From contig CM069870.1 in NCBI GenBank assembly GCA_036172665.1, positions 67,952,212 to 68,016,211 of the forward strand: a DNA stretch of 64,000 nucleotides. Reading direction: 5' to 3'. This document shows positions 1 through 12,440 of this stretch, piece after piece. The stretch is from Prosopocoilus inquinatus (Eukaryota; Arthropoda; Insecta; Coleoptera; Lucanidae). The notes beneath the pieces are model-generated. The model searched no databases, had not been told where the DNA came from, and saw only the letters and a list, made by a program, of their open reading frames with translations. Each line of letters opens with the position of its first letter. The stretch's first letter is position 1. The position numbers were made by a program, and so were the translations under genes.

Positions 1-600
1 TCGCGACCGTGTTCTATTTAAATTATGTCCGCTTTTAATCGCCTTCCTTTATCAATTCTCGTTTGACGCAGTTTTTGACATCATTTGTTTTTCAACCGTT
101 TTGAATTTCGATCAATTTTCGCATTTAATAAAATTCAATTTTCGATTGTTCGTGTAACCGCGTCTTCATGTTCAGTTGTTTTCTGACTGTACTCATTGTT
201 CAATTGTTTTTGAATTCATCGTTCAATTCGATTTTCAACTTTGATTTGATTCACATTCGCTTTTCAATTGTTTTCGCGCCCGTGTTCTGTTTGAATTATG
301 CCAATTTTTAATCGTCTTGGTTTATCATATGTCATTTGACGCAGTTCATTCTTGTTTTTGTAACTGCTTATGTTTTCAAATTTTCTTGACATCATTTGTC
401 TTCAAACCGTCTTCATTTCTCGATTTTCGTATTTAAACAAATTCGATTTTCAATTGTTCCTGTAACCGCGCCTTCATGTTCGGTTGTTTTCCACATTTCC
501 GCATTTCGCTGTTCATTTGTTTCGGCATTCGGCATTTTTCAATTGTTTTGGCATTCAGTGTTCAAGTGTTTTCTTTTCACCGCCTTCATTGTTGAACTGC
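1..600. repeat. T-rich tandem repeat, two diverged copies
   Basis: Two degenerate copies of a T-rich unit stand in tandem. Landmarks TCGCG..CGTGTTCT (1 and 274) and TTTGACGCAG (offset 273) repeat in order. GACATCATTTG and TGTAACCGCG..TTCATGTTC repeat at an offset of about 311, so the second copy holds an extra ~38 bp. An open frame of 135 codons at 396-803 crosses the array. It is rich in F and S, as expected for T-rich DNA, and is not taken as a gene. Confidence 0.6.
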
Positions 601-2100
601 GTTGTTTTTCATTGTTTATTTTCTTTTTAGTTCCAAATGAACATAAGTCCCTTCACTTAGGACATGTGTGTAGGTACCTACATTTTGTGTACAGGGTGTT
701 TCCCGAAGAGTTACAAACTAATAGACCGCTATTTCATATGATATTTACGATTCAATCAAAACACAATTTGTTCAGGCCATTAACTCTACTTCCGATAAAT
801 TAAGTCCGGCCGTCCATCGCCTGCCAAATTGCATCTCGAAATGTGCGTGACGCAAGAGGTGGGCTCTTTTGACGTCGTCCGAAAGAGTCACTTGTATTTT
901 AAAATTTCCACATGACAGGGGGCCGGTATCTTTAGAAGCGAAATTTTCCGTGATCCTAGAGGATTTTCGGTGTAGACGACGGTGTCATAAAGAACGGGCT
1001 CGCTTTAGAGATGCGCGCGCGCGCGCGAATTAGTGTCAGCCGTTTGGCAACACTCACAAAAGACACATTCTGCTGCTGTTGCTTTTTAAGCCGCGATAAA
1101 TCAGGTGTTCCCGGGAAAATTAGAGAAAAATTATTTAAAAAAATAAAATAAAAACAGATTTAAATAAGCCGGGCTTATTCTGGACGGTTGATTAACATGA
1201 TTGGAATGTCACATGTTTCATAAAAAAATGAGATGCAAAATACAGGGAGTAGTTAACCACGTACGTTTCTTTAGGGGGAACCAACATTAGGACAAAAAAA
1301 TGGGTTGTATCTACACTCTAAAAATTATGAAGTAACAAATAAATAAAAGAGATGCGCAGTAGGTAATAGGCGTTCGTAGGGCTGCGCAGTTGATTTTTGG
1401 TGGTAAGCTGAGTCAGCTGGATAAAAGAAATGTTTTTTTAGAACACCATCAAATCGCCCATAACGGCTCAAATGAGAGTGTGATGTGATTCCAGCAAAAA
1501 ATTGTTGTCGCCGTTTTTTTTTTTAATAAGAGGGTAGCACAGCTCCAGTAAAAAGACGAGCAGTAGTTAACCGGGTGCGTCTCTTTATGAGAAACAAATA
1601 TTAGAAAAAAAATTCATTCGTTTATAACCATGATTAATATTGCCAAAGAGAAGAGAAAAAAAATTATAGCCAAAGATTGATCGATGATTACTTCGACTGT
1701 TTTTTCTCCACACATACTATTTCTTTTGTTTCTCTGCCTTCTTTTGTTTAACAAACACATCATCGCCTTTTGTTATCCAAAAGTCAGTCAATCAAAGTAG
1801 TTTTGTTCTTCTGCGCTTCAGTAATTCGATTGTGATTGGGTTTCTTTTACAAACAAAAGATGATTGACTATTCTATTATTAACAAAACAAAACATTTTTT
1901 TTTTATTTCGTTTCTTTCGTTTTATTAAGCTCATCGAATTTTATTTATTCATTTATATCGTAGAAAAAAATGATATTCGATGCCTGAGAATGAAACGACA
2001 ATCGAATTTGGAAAACAAATGTCAGTCGATTCTTCGAAATAAACTCGAAGTCCTCGAAAATAGATTTTTTTTAATCAAACGACGAACGAATTGTTAAAAC
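601..2100. other. No gene seen; degenerate AT-rich DNA
   Basis: No coding exon is supported here. The stretch holds a lone TACAGGGTG element terminus at about 690, a short (GC)n run at about 1014-1027, and two similar 50-bp segments (about 1255 and 1565) sharing a GTTAACC..CGT..TCTCTTTA pattern. None can be assigned to a family. Confidence 0.4.
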
Positions 2101-3640
2101 AAGAGACGAATAACCCCGAAAATCAAGTAAGAATCAAATTCTAGACAGTAAATGACAAAAGAATTTTGAAAATAGTGTGACAAAAGAATTTTGAAAACTT
2201 AAATGACGATAAAAATTTTAAAAATTAAGTGACAATCGAAGCTTCGAAACAAAAAACGACGACCTTGAGAATCAAACGACAATTGAAATCTTCGACGTAG
2301 AAAAAACCAAGACCTCGAAAAACAAATGACAACTGAGAATTTTGATAACTGAAACTCGAGCACAAAAGGGAACAATCTTGGAAATCGAATGACAATAGAA
2401 GTTTGAAAGTCGAAACGACAGGAATTTTAGGGAAATCAAATGACAAAAGAAATTTCAAAATGATTCGACAAAAGAATTTTGAATCTTCGACACAAAACGA
2501 ACAACCTTTTCAAAATCAAGTGACAATCGAATCTTCAAAACTGGAAGACAAGTGACCTCGAAAAAATCAAATGATTGCAGAGTTTTGAAGGTCAAATCAA
2601 TAATAGAACTTTGAAAATGACGCACCAATAGAACGTTGAAATTCAAATGACAACAAGAAAAATTGAAAAAAAAACAAATGAAAAATGAAATCTTCGGCAC
2701 AAAAAAACAACTACCTTGAAAATCAAAGGACGGCAGAATTTTCACAATTGAATCTGAAACGACAAACGAATCTTTAAAACAAACATGAAAGACTTCGAGA
2801 ACCAAGTAAGAATCAAATTCTAGAAAGCAAATGACAAAAGAATTTTGAAAATAGTGTGACAAAAAAATTTTGAAAAATTAAATGACGATAAAAATTTTAA
2901 AAATTAAGTAACAATCGAAGCTTCGAAACAAAAAACGACGACCTTGAAAATCAAACGACAATTGAAACCTTCTACGCAGAGAAAACAAAGACCTCGAGAA
3001 ACAAATGACAACTGAGTATTTTGATAACTGAAACTCGAACACAGAACCGAACGATCTTGAAAATCGAATGACAATAGAATTTTGAAAGTCGAAACGACAG
3101 GAATTTAAGGGAAATCAAATGACAAAAGAAATTTCAAAATGATTCGACAAAAGAATTTCCAATCTTCGACACAAAACGAACAACCTTTTCAAAATCAAGC
3201 GACGATCGAACCTTCAACACTAGAAGACAAGAGACCTCGAAAAAATTAAATGATTGCAGAGTTTTGAAGATCAAATCAATAATAGAACTTTGAAAATGAC
3301 GCACCAATAGAAAGTTGAAATTCAAATGACAATAAAAAAATTGAAAATCAAATGAAAACTGAAACTTCCAAACAAAAGACAATGACCTTGAAAAAAAAAT
3401 TAAAACTGAAATCTTCGGCACAAAAAAAGACAACGACCTTGAAAATCAAAGGACAGCAGAATTTTGACAATTGAATCATCAGCACAAAACCGAACTGTCT
3501 TGAAATTCAGATGGAAATTCAAATTTGGAAATAAAAAAATTACGACCTACTCTTCAAAATAAAAGACGAACGTCGCATTGAAAATCAAATGACAATAGTA
3601 TTTTGAAAGTCAAACTACATTCGCATTTCAATATCTAGTG
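2101..3640. repeat. A-rich satellite with ~679-bp higher-order repeat
   Basis: The array is built from short diverged subunits of about 35-45 bp with a core like AAATCAAATGACAA followed by GAA(T)TTTGAAAA. The subunits are organised in a higher-order unit. GAATCAAATTCTAGA recurs at 2131 and 2810, and the following ~600 bp match closely, with the same order of variants such as GAAGCTTCGAAACAAAAAACG. The minus-strand open frames at 2225-3433 are translations of this array, not genes. Confidence 0.8.
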
Positions 3641-4034
3641 ACAATTAATTTTTTTCTTCTGAAGTTTTGGATATTACGGTTTGCTACACAGGGTGTAACT
3701 TTAATGAGGGGTCAAACTTTAAGGGCCAGTTTTTCACATTGAAATATGAAAAAAGTTTATACAGGTCCGCAAAAATAAGTAAAATTTAGATATTTACCAG
3801 TGGCGTAACTAGAAGTTGAGGCGCCAGGTCGCAAAATATTTACTACCGCCTTTTAACAAACAAGTACATACACTTACTTACTCAAAAAGAAACAAGTACA
3901 TACACTTACTTACTCAAAAAGAATTCACACGTGATAGGAAGTGATAAGGACTGTCAACATTTTAAGATAAAACAGCTTATAACTAGCGCCCGGGAGTTGA
4001 GATTTTGTTTGTATTAAAGCAAAGAAAGTCGACT

Positions 4035-4353
4035 GTGATATTTTCTGAAAAGTTGGCAACACAGGTTTACAGTTTGAAATGAGAAATTTTAATTGTCAGA
4101 ACTGTCCCATTTTTTTTAATGATTGATAAACGGATTTGCATTATAGAACGTCTCCTAATATTCTAAAAAAGGGGTTTAAACCAATATCCATGCGAAATAA
4201 AATAACATAAAAAAATTGTATAAAGCACGAGCATAACCTCAAATATGACAACTGTCAACTTATTATTTATTTCTCTTTGTATCCAACCGAACAGCATAAA
4301 ATAGCACCCTCACGGCCTCCTCTAATTATGAATTCCATTGATCACCCGGTACT
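4035..4353 (+). repeat. Dispersed repeat, copy 1 of 2
   Basis: About 320 bp from GAAAAGTTGGC to GATCACCCGGTACT. They match 42191-42518 in the same orientation at moderate identity, including the shared segments CTCAAATATGACAACTGTCAA and GAATTCC(A/G)TTGATCACCC. This is presumably the interior of a hAT-like or other non-autonomous family. The copy near 42 kb lacks the recognisable CAGTGGCGTA ends. Confidence 0.65.
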
Positions 4354-4440
4354 ATAAAATGATCAAGAATGAGTTGGCAATACAATTAAGATTACGTAAC
4401 TACTTGCAAAACTGTTGAAGTTTTTTTTTGTTTGTACGGA

Positions 4441-6890
4441 GATTGTATTGACGTCTCATTTTCGTAAATCAAAATTGATAGGACAAGAAAACAAAAGAAC
4501 GAGTCAGAATACTTCGGCAGAAAAATGGAGTATTCATTATTAAAAATATACGAAATGCGTAATAAAAAATTAAATAAAACAAAAGAAAATCACCGACAGA
4601 AAATATAAAAAGAAAAATTCATAAAAGAACATGAAATACAAAAAAAGCAAATTAAAAATAAAACAAAAAATAGAAGTACGTGTAAACAAAAAAAAACACA
4701 GCACAAAAGAAATTCGTCGATAAAAAAAGGAATATTCATGAAGAAACATGAAATGTAAAAAAGACAAACAAATGAAAGACGACAAAAAGAAGAGCAATCA
4801 TAATAAAAAGAAAACAAAACAAAAGAAAAACGCGGATGAAAAATTTAAAATACATGAAGTACAAAAAGAAAACAAATGAAAGCTTCCTTTCAAGATCTAT
4901 GGCGTTTTCAGTTTTTTTTTCTTTTTCGCTAATTGAGAGAGAATCTTTTGATTTTCAATTGGTCTCTGCCTATCTAATTGCACTTCATTGTTGTTTTTTA
5001 AAGTTTTCTTTTGTTTTTTCTTAGACTGTATTGACGTCTCATTTTCGTAAATCAAGATTGATAGATAAGAAAACAAAAAAACGGGACAGAATACTTGGGC
5101 AATAAAATGGAATGTTCTTTAAAAATGCACGAAATGCATAACAAAAAAAATAAAATCACCGAAAAAAGACATAAAAGGGAATAGTCATGAAAAAACTTGC
5201 ATACAGGGTGACCCAACGATGCGTATTTCTTCTGTGAGGCCTGTAGGAAAAAAATTAGGAAAAAAATCGATAAAGAATTTTATACTAGATAATACCCGGC
5301 ATATTGTAAAATTATTTTGAAGTATACAGAGTGATCAGAAAAATTGTGGTTCGTGGAAACTTATTTTCTTTTAAATGGAACACCCTTTATATTTTTAGAT
5401 ATTTGGATACGCCGCAATGAGGAGATTACAACGGTATAAAGATATATTGATTTCATTGAACTTCTTCCGTAAAATAAATTTTGTTCTTGAAGAATTCTTC
5501 AAAAATTCAGTCAGTTTGAATTTGAATTTCTGATTAATGAGATAACACAGACGAACGAAAATCTAACACGATATTTTTGGGACTTCGGCCTTTATGAAAA
5601 TGTGAACAAAATTAAGATATCTTTTTGCATTATACCGAGCGATCGATACTTACGAAACATTCGGTATCTTATTTTTTTTTAATAGAACGGCCTACTTTTA
5701 TTTCAGAAATGGATAGCACTTAAATGTAGCTTTCTGCCGATATAAGGTTATATATCTTTGTTTTTAATAATTTTGTCACTAAAAATTTTCTTTTTACAAG
5801 TATTTCAATGGTCTGCTTTTAAATTATTTTTGGTAAAATAAATCCTATCGCGGGGGTATTCAAATTAGAAATCTTTGAAAGTAGAATCAAATGATCGAAA
5901 AATGTCTTCGAATGATTGAATTTAGGTAGGAAAGTAGCAATACTGGGTGTATAGTTTAAAACGCCGACCATTGAAATACTTATAAAAAGAAAATTTCTAG
6001 TGACGAAATTATTAAAAATAAAGGTATATAACCTTATATCAGCAGAAAGCTACATTTAAGTGCTATCCATTTCTGAAACAAAAAAGTAGGCCGTTCCATT
6101 TAAAAAAAATGAGATACCGAATGTGTCGCATGTATCGATCGCTCGGTATAATGCAAAAAGATATCTTAATTTTGTTCACATTTTCATAAAGGCCAAAGTC
6201 CTAAAAATATCGTGTTAGATTTTCCTTCGTCTGTGTTACCTCAGTAATCAGAAATTCATATTCAAACTGACTGAATTTTTGTAAAATTCTTCAAGAAAAG
6301 AAAATTTATACCGTTGTAATCAGCTCACCGTGGCGCATCCAAATATCTAAAAATATACAGATGTTCCATTAAAAAAAATAGTTTCCACGAACCACCATTT
6401 TTCTGATCACTCTGTATAGATCAACAATATGTCGCGTATTGTCTAGTATAAAATTCTTTATATATTTTTTTCCTAATTTTTTTCCCATAACCCTCACAGA
6501 AGAAATACACATAGTTGGGCCAGCCTGTACAATAAAAAAATACAAATTAAAGACAAAACAAAAGAATATAAGAAAATTAAAAAAAAAAACAGTACAGAAG
6601 AAAATCTTCAACAAAAGAGTAAAAGGAAATATCTATTAAAAAACCATCAAACGTGAAAGAAAACAAATGAGAGACAGAAACAAAAGAGCAGAATTATAAC
6701 AAAAGGAAAACAAAACAAAAGAAAATCGCGGGCGAAAAATTGAAAATAGATAAAAGGCAAGAAAAAAAAAACAAATTTAATCTTTCTATGACGCTTTTCA
6801 GTTATTTTTTTTTTTTCACTCAGTGAGAGAGAATTTTGATTTTCGATTGCTCCTGCCTAAGGAGAATGCGTGTTGGCACTGAGTTGCCTT
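4441..6890. repeat. 583-bp tandem duplication, second copy split
   Basis: TGTATTGACGTCTCATTTTCG starts a unit at 4444 and again at 5027. The first unit runs to about 5023. The second is interrupted at 5202 by a 1.3-kb fold-back and resumes at 6530, ending near 6890 with the shared AGTGAGAGAGAAT..TTTTGATTTTC segment. Joining the two halves of the second copy restores colinearity with the first, which dates the fold-back insertion after the duplication. Confidence 0.75.
5202..6529. mobile_element. Fold-back element 1, arms ~620 bp
   Basis: The left end TACAGGGTGACCCAAC at 5202 is mirrored by GTTGGGCCAGCCTGTA ending at 6529. Inverted similarity continues through both arms. Examples are AACACGATATTTTTGGGAC at about 5567 against its complement at about 6200, and CTTAAATGTAGCTTTCTG at about 5720 against its complement at about 6050. 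The loop is about 5822-5955. Comparison with the uninterrupted tandem copy at 4441 shows insertion at TA. The TA target suggests a Tc1/mariner-like mechanism, but no transposase is encoded. Confidence 0.85.
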
Positions 6891-6923
6891 GCAACCCCTG
6901 CAACCTCCATTACTACGCCACTG

Positions 6924-8000
6924 ATTGTTTACTTATTATTAACGATCAAGAAAAAAGAAAAGCGAAGCCCCTCTCCTTTATTTAAACAAATCAACTGCCT
7001 TACGTAAGTTTTTATAACAAAATTAATTAAAAAAATTAAGCACTTGCCCACATTGTATTTACAAATATTTATTTCTATGCACCAAAACACGATTGCCCTT
7101 CCTTCGAAAAACGCTTTAATTTTAAATTAAGTAATTAAAGCATTTTTACTAATGACATTAAATTCGGGTGACCTCGAAACGTACTCGGATATTTTTATTT
7201 CCATCTAAAGGAAGAAAATATTGTCTTGTAAGTTCTCTTAGTTCGTGTTATTTAAAATGATTTAAAGAGAGGTAAAATGCTCGCTTTCCCACGTGCAAGT
7301 CTCCTCACATTTGATAAAAAACGCCCTGCAAGAAACAGTCTATGCAATCCATGGCTATCTATTCATTTCTTAATCGGGCCTCGTCCGCAGTTAGTTATCA
7401 GATATTGTTAAGGAACGTGCGAGCTTTTCTTAGCGAATTTGCAATATTTATTGCATAATGTACGTGATCCTAAAGTGCCCCTAGAATTTGCTGATAGTGA
7501 ATAAGGTAAGAATATATTTATTACCCTCCCCCAATCATTTAAATTGAAATATGTAAGCACGTATTATTTTTGAAACGAAAAGCAAATCACAGTCAGTCCA
7601 CCTCGCATTGCTAATATTCAGTGTTCGTGTTAACCAAATTATATTTATTTAAATTTTAAAAGCTGAAAATTTTCTGATATACAAAACATTATAACAACAA
7701 CAGTTATTATTAGAGTTTGCTTATAAGTATACAGGATGATTCAGATTTAATATTGATAACTTCAGAACTGAATAAAATAATACAACGTTCATTAGCAAAT
7801 TACCTTTGTTTCTGAAAAAAAATGGCATTAAATTTTTTTTTTTAAGCTTTTTTAAAGAATAACTCAAGTGTAATGGTTTTGATACTTGATATGATTTTTC
7901 AGTTAATCATACAATAGTGTTTAGTGTTACTTGCACGCAGCACAACTAACCTGAAACCTAATCCATTTTTTTCATGTTCTATCTCTTGTTTTATTTAACC
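6924..8000. other. No gene seen between two hAT-like elements
   Basis: AT-rich sequence without a supported exon or ordered repeat. A lone fold-back-type terminus (TATACAGGATGATTC) occurs near 7729. Confidence 0.4.
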
Positions 8001-8126
8001 CAGCGTTTTCCAAATTATGCGGGAGGGGGGAGGGGGGGGGCGCATAATTCTTCGAAGGAGGACGCAGCAGAATAAATACAAAAAATAATTAAACGCATAT
8101 TGCAACTAATTTATCACCTTATTTCA

Positions 8127-9950
8127 CTTTAGAAAGAAGTCTTCATTATAAAACTTATACAGGGTGTCCACCCGGTGCCGCGGTCTTCTCTACCGTCTAA
8201 AGTATACAAGATAGAAAAGAAATTCAAACGAGCTGAGGTGGCTATATAGGGTGTTCAGTAAATGAGAGCCATACCAAAGTTATATTTTTTTTAATGGAAC
8301 ACCCAGTATATTTTTACATTATTCGAAAGTACGCATAACGAGTAGGTAATAACCAAAAATTTCGATAAAAAAAGGAAGAAAGTTTTATTTAAGAGTTTTT
8401 AAGATACTAATGATAGTGTATAAAAAATTGCTCTACTTTGAGCTGTTATAATTTGATTATTTATTTACATTTCATCGCGAATTTTTGTAGGTAGTCAATA
8501 CAATATCTCATCTACAGAAATTTCACAACACATTCAATCTATTAGTCATTATGTGTACAGGGTATTGAGTATTGAGAAAGTTAATTTTTCTCAAAATTTT
8601 CAAATTGAACACCCTGTATGTCTAAACTGTTGTGAAACACTGCCTTAATGAGCTTTCATAAAACGCCAAATGTTTTTGTCTAAACTGAAGAAATCGCGAG
8701 ATGGCAATGAAATATTTTTTTCCCTTCAATGTTAACGTTATTTAGCCTTTCCGTCTGGTTCTTCTGTTTCAGTTAGATGATCAATCAATGAATATAATTT
8801 ATTTTGTGTTCAAAGTAATTGAATATGTTCCTATAAAACTAATTACTATTTTCCTTTACTTTGAAAATATTTAAATAACTTTATCAAGATAATTTAAAAA
8901 AATAAAATTTAAAATTACGTTGCCGTTTGCTAGAAAATAGAAAAACAGTTGCCATGAATTTTTAATTGACAGAACTATTGTTTAAATTAATGACATACTA
9001 CTTTTCCAAATTTGTACTTTTTTTTGTGTTAACAAAATGGATTTTAATAATGAAAAGTTACGTGACGTGACACACCTAATAGGAGAAAGCAACCAAAACT
9101 GTCTTTTGGCGTCAAGATTACAAGTATGAAGTATTTACAAGAAGCTGAAAAACAATTTGAATATTTAATATAAATTTTCTAGATCCAATGGTTCCTTGTC
9201 ATTCTTCATTTGTACATTGTTTTCTGTTATTTTCTAATTTAATACTTCTTGTTCTTAATTTGTACATTATTTTGTTACTTTCTTATTTATTAATTAAATT
9301 AACTAATATTTGTTAATTTTTCAACAAAATAAAACAGAAGGACCGGTTGAAAAGGCTAAAAAACGTCAACATTGAAATTTAAAAAAAATGTGTAATTGCT
9401 ATCTCGTGATTTCTTCAGTTTAGACAAAAACATTTGGCGTTTTATGAAAGCTCATTAAGGCAGTGTTTCACAAGAGTTTAGACATACAGGGTGTTCCATT
9501 TGAAAATTAACTTTTCCAAAATTCAACACCCTGTACACATAATAACTAATAGATTGAATCTATTGTTAAATTTCTGTAGATGAGATATTGTATTGACTAC
9601 CTACAAAAATTCGCGCTGAAATGTAAATAAATAATCAAACTATAACAGCTCAAACTAGAGCAATTTTTTATACACTATCATTAGTATCTTAAAAACTCTT
9701 AAATAAAACTTTCGGAATTTTTGGTTATTACCTACTCGTCATGCGTACTTTCGAAATATGTAAAAATATACTGGGCGTTCCATTTAAAGATATATAACTT
9801 TGGTATGGCTCTCATTTATTGAACAACCTATATAGCCACCTCAGCTCGTTTGAATTTCTTTTCTATCTTGTATACTTTAGACGGTAGAGAAGACCGCGGC
9901 ACTCGGTGGACACTCTGTATAAGTTTTATAATGAAGACTTCTTTCTAAAG
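8127..9950. mobile_element. Fold-back element 2, arms ~650 bp
   Basis: CTTTAGAAAGAAGTCTTC at 8127 is mirrored at 9933-9950. Inside this, TACAGGGTGTCCACC at 8158 pairs with GGTGGACACTCTGTA ending at 9919. Arms match down to about 8780 and 9330, for example AAGCTCATTAAGGCAGTG in the right arm against its complement in the left. Each arm also contains a smaller nested palindrome with TACAGGGT..ACCCTGTA ends (8555-8629; 9485-9536). The loop is AT-rich with no coding potential. Confidence 0.85.
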
Positions 9951-10240
9951 TCATTATTTATATTTTAAAAACTCTTAAATAAAACTTCCGAAATTTTTGG
10001 TTATTACCTACTATTATTATTACGCGTACTTTCGAAATATGTAAAAATATACTGGGTGTTCCATTAAAAAAAATATAACTTTAGTATGGCCCTTAGTTAC
10101 TGAACACCCTGTATAGCCAAAAATAATTTTAAAAAATAGAGCTGACTGAATTACACCTCAGCTCGTTTGAATATCTTTTCTGTCTTGTATACTTTAGACG
10201 GTAGAGAATACCGCGGCACTCGGTGGACACCCTGTATAGA
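9951..10240. repeat. Extra copy of the right arm of fold-back 2
   Basis: The outer ~290 bp of the right arm (9665-9950) are repeated directly downstream in the same orientation, from ACTCTTAAATAAAACTT to CGGTGGACACCCTGTATA. A short insertion (GCCAAAAATAATTTT..) distinguishes it. It is either a tandem duplication of one arm or a solo remnant of a second element inserted next to the first. Confidence 0.75.
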
Positions 10241-10659
10241 CTGATTCATAGTTTTTGCTAGTGTTCACAGGAAAACAAATTAACATCGCATTAGTGAGAT
10301 ATAAGCTGAAATTTTAATTATTTAAACGGAATACTTTGTATTTTTATATTTATTTTAAATCTGTGATATAAGCGCCTTTCTTTTTCTTAAAAAAAATTAT
10401 CTTTCAAAACTTTGTTTAATTAAAACCTAACATTTAGTCTAAGAGACGATTATTCACATTTTATACCACGGGTTTCTGACGGGATCGGTATCAACCCCTT
10501 GGAGGTCGATGAAGACTTGAAAGGTGTCGAAGAACCTTTCTTAGGGGTCCGCTAGGGTTCTTTCAGGGCATCGGAATTGTTAAGTCCTGTGTAATGAAGG
10601 TCTTGCTGAATAGTTTGTAGAAAAAAGTAAAAAAATTACATGGAATATTAAATGAATTT

Positions 10660-11230
10660 GAATTAGCTCGAATAAAAGGAAAAAAAAGAAGACGTTCAAT
10701 TGATAATTTAAAAAAAAGTCATGTCAAATAAAATCAAATCGAATTTTAACGAAACAGGGCGATCAGTGTATAATTTAAAAACAAAATAAGGTCAAATCGA
10801 ATAAAAGAGAAAATAAAATGGCAATCAATCGATGGGACTAATCGACTAATGTGCAAAATAAACACACACTCAATAAACGAAAATCAAAACAAATCAGCCA
10901 AAAAAGATGGTAAATGATAGTAAAGAAATAATATCAAAACGAATAAAATATATTAAAAGAAAAAATAAAACTCGATCTATCGATCATATTGAGAATTAAA
11001 TGAAAAAAAGTTGAATAAGGAATTAAAAAAAAGACGATCGTTGACGGAGATGAGACTAAAAGAAAAATTCTATAAAATTAACATAAAATCAAACCGAATC
11101 AAGACATCGGAGGATTTTTAATTGAGTTTTTATTAAAAGACAATCAAACTGAAATCGAACCAAGAAAAGAACAAAGACCATCGGGGTATTATTAACAATA
11201 AAATAAAATAAAGACAAATAGAATAATAAA
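10660..11230. repeat. A-rich degenerate satellite
   Basis: Loose repeats of AAATCAAATCGAAT and AAAATAAAA with occasional GACGATC or CATCG words. The period is irregular. It lies inside the 8001-11982 hAT element. The strand composition resembles the 2.1-3.6 kb array but the units are not the same. Confidence 0.45.
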
Positions 11231-11982
11231 TTGTCACGATTTAACAAAATTTTATGTCTGTGTAAAACATCATTAGTATATCTACCTCTTGCTGCTTTTT
11301 TTTTAATATTATTTAAATCTGAATGGGGTCGACGGAAATTTTTATTTTCTCGTAAGGGGTGGGTAGTTTTAAAAATGTTGGAAACACCTGATTTATACGC
11401 ACGTTTCGGAACTTACTATATTAAATACAAATATCTCGAAAACTTTTCTTTTTATTTAAAAATTATTTAGAGAAATTGTTATCAAAATTTAATTTGGTAT
11501 CGAAATGTGTGTATATATATCGGGTGTTCCATTTCAGAAAACAAAAGGTCAGTTTATATCTCGGTTATCCGACGTGCATTTGTTATTCGGTAAAGATCAG
11601 TAAAAACTTTGAATTAGTCTGTATAACTTTTGTATCAGGCGTTTCTTTTTGATAAAAAGTTGAAGGGGGTGGGTAGTCAGCCTGTACATACAGACGCAAG
11701 CAATAAATTGTGACAGTGACGACCAAAATTTAATACTCGCGACTGTACATATACTGTGAGTTCTTTTCTTTTACTTTCAACATACAATGTAAATATTCAA
11801 ACAACAAATATGCAAACAAGACAAAGACGGTTCTCAAATATTTAAAAAATACTTTGAAAGCGTTTGACAATCGTTTAGCAACAGTGTTCAAGTTCGAGAT
11901 TCGACAGGAAAGGGGGGCGTGAATCATAACACAGCTCAAAAGGGGGTCACTGCTACGAGACCTAAAAGTTTGGGAAACGCTG

Positions 11983-12440
11983 ATTTAACCCGAAAAATTA
12001 ATTTTTTTACGACTGATTTATCGAAAACTGTGTATAACATAACTACCTAGTGATTAAAAAAATTAAGCTTTTTAAGTTATTAATTTATCGAGACTTTACT
12101 ATTTTTCTAATTGTTTTTTTTTCATCTTTTTTTAGTGTGTGTGTGTGTGTTGTGGTTGCTGACTGGGGAAGTTTTCGGCACTAGAACTGCACGCTTCGTA
12201 AAACGGTAGGGTGAGTGAAACCATACTTTTTTTTTAATTTAATTTATTAAATATGCATATTTTTACAGTTCCACGTCGATATGCTGTAGGAGTAGCAGAG
12301 GGGTGAGTCATTTACTTATTTATTTAGTAGGCCATATCAGGATTGCATTTGAGAAATAAATAAAAAAAAAATAAATTAATAAATAAAAAATTATAATAAA
12401 TAAAGGTCTAACAAAAATACAATATGTAAAAAATAAAAAT
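11983..12440. other. No gene seen; exon-like GT-rich stretch
   Basis: A (GT)n run at about 12135-12150 and two spaced AG..GTGAGT pairs (12134-12212 and 12270-12303) mimic small exons, but all frames contain stops or have no recognisable product. Confidence 0.35.

Larger units (their letters stand above)
3798..6923. mobile_element. Non-autonomous hAT-like element
   Basis: The ends read CAGTGGCGTA at 3798 and, inverted, TACGCCACTG at 6914-6923. Further similarity inside includes GTTG and a GCAA motif. Flanking 8-mers ATATTTAC and TTGTTTAC agree at 6 of 8 positions, which fits an aged 8-bp duplication. hAT elements have short CA-starting inverted ends and 8-bp duplications. No transposase is visible. 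The interior holds a 583-bp tandem duplication, and a fold-back element has inserted into its second copy. Confidence 0.5.
8001..11982. mobile_element. Non-autonomous hAT element with perfect target duplication
   Basis: The left end is CAGCGTTTTCCAAATTATGCG at 8001. The right end, read inverted, is CAGCGTTTCCCAAACTTT, ending at 11982. The flanks are identical 8-mers ATTTAACC (7993-8000 and 11983-11990), the hallmark of hAT transposition. The subterminal regions carry G-runs (8022-8041) and GGGGGTCACTG near the right end. I see no hAT transposase (no BED finger or dimerisation domain), so this is a 3.98-kb non-autonomous copy swollen by later insertions: fold-back 2, an extra copy of its right arm, and A-rich satellite. 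Confidence 0.85.

Noticed and set aside
2225..3433. Minus-strand frames of 77-135 codons
   Set aside because: They translate a degenerate satellite with repeated FDFQ-like words, not a gene.
12134..12303. Two AG..GTGAGT pairs that mimic small exons next to a (GT)n run
   Set aside because: Frames contain stops and no product or partner exon is recognisable.
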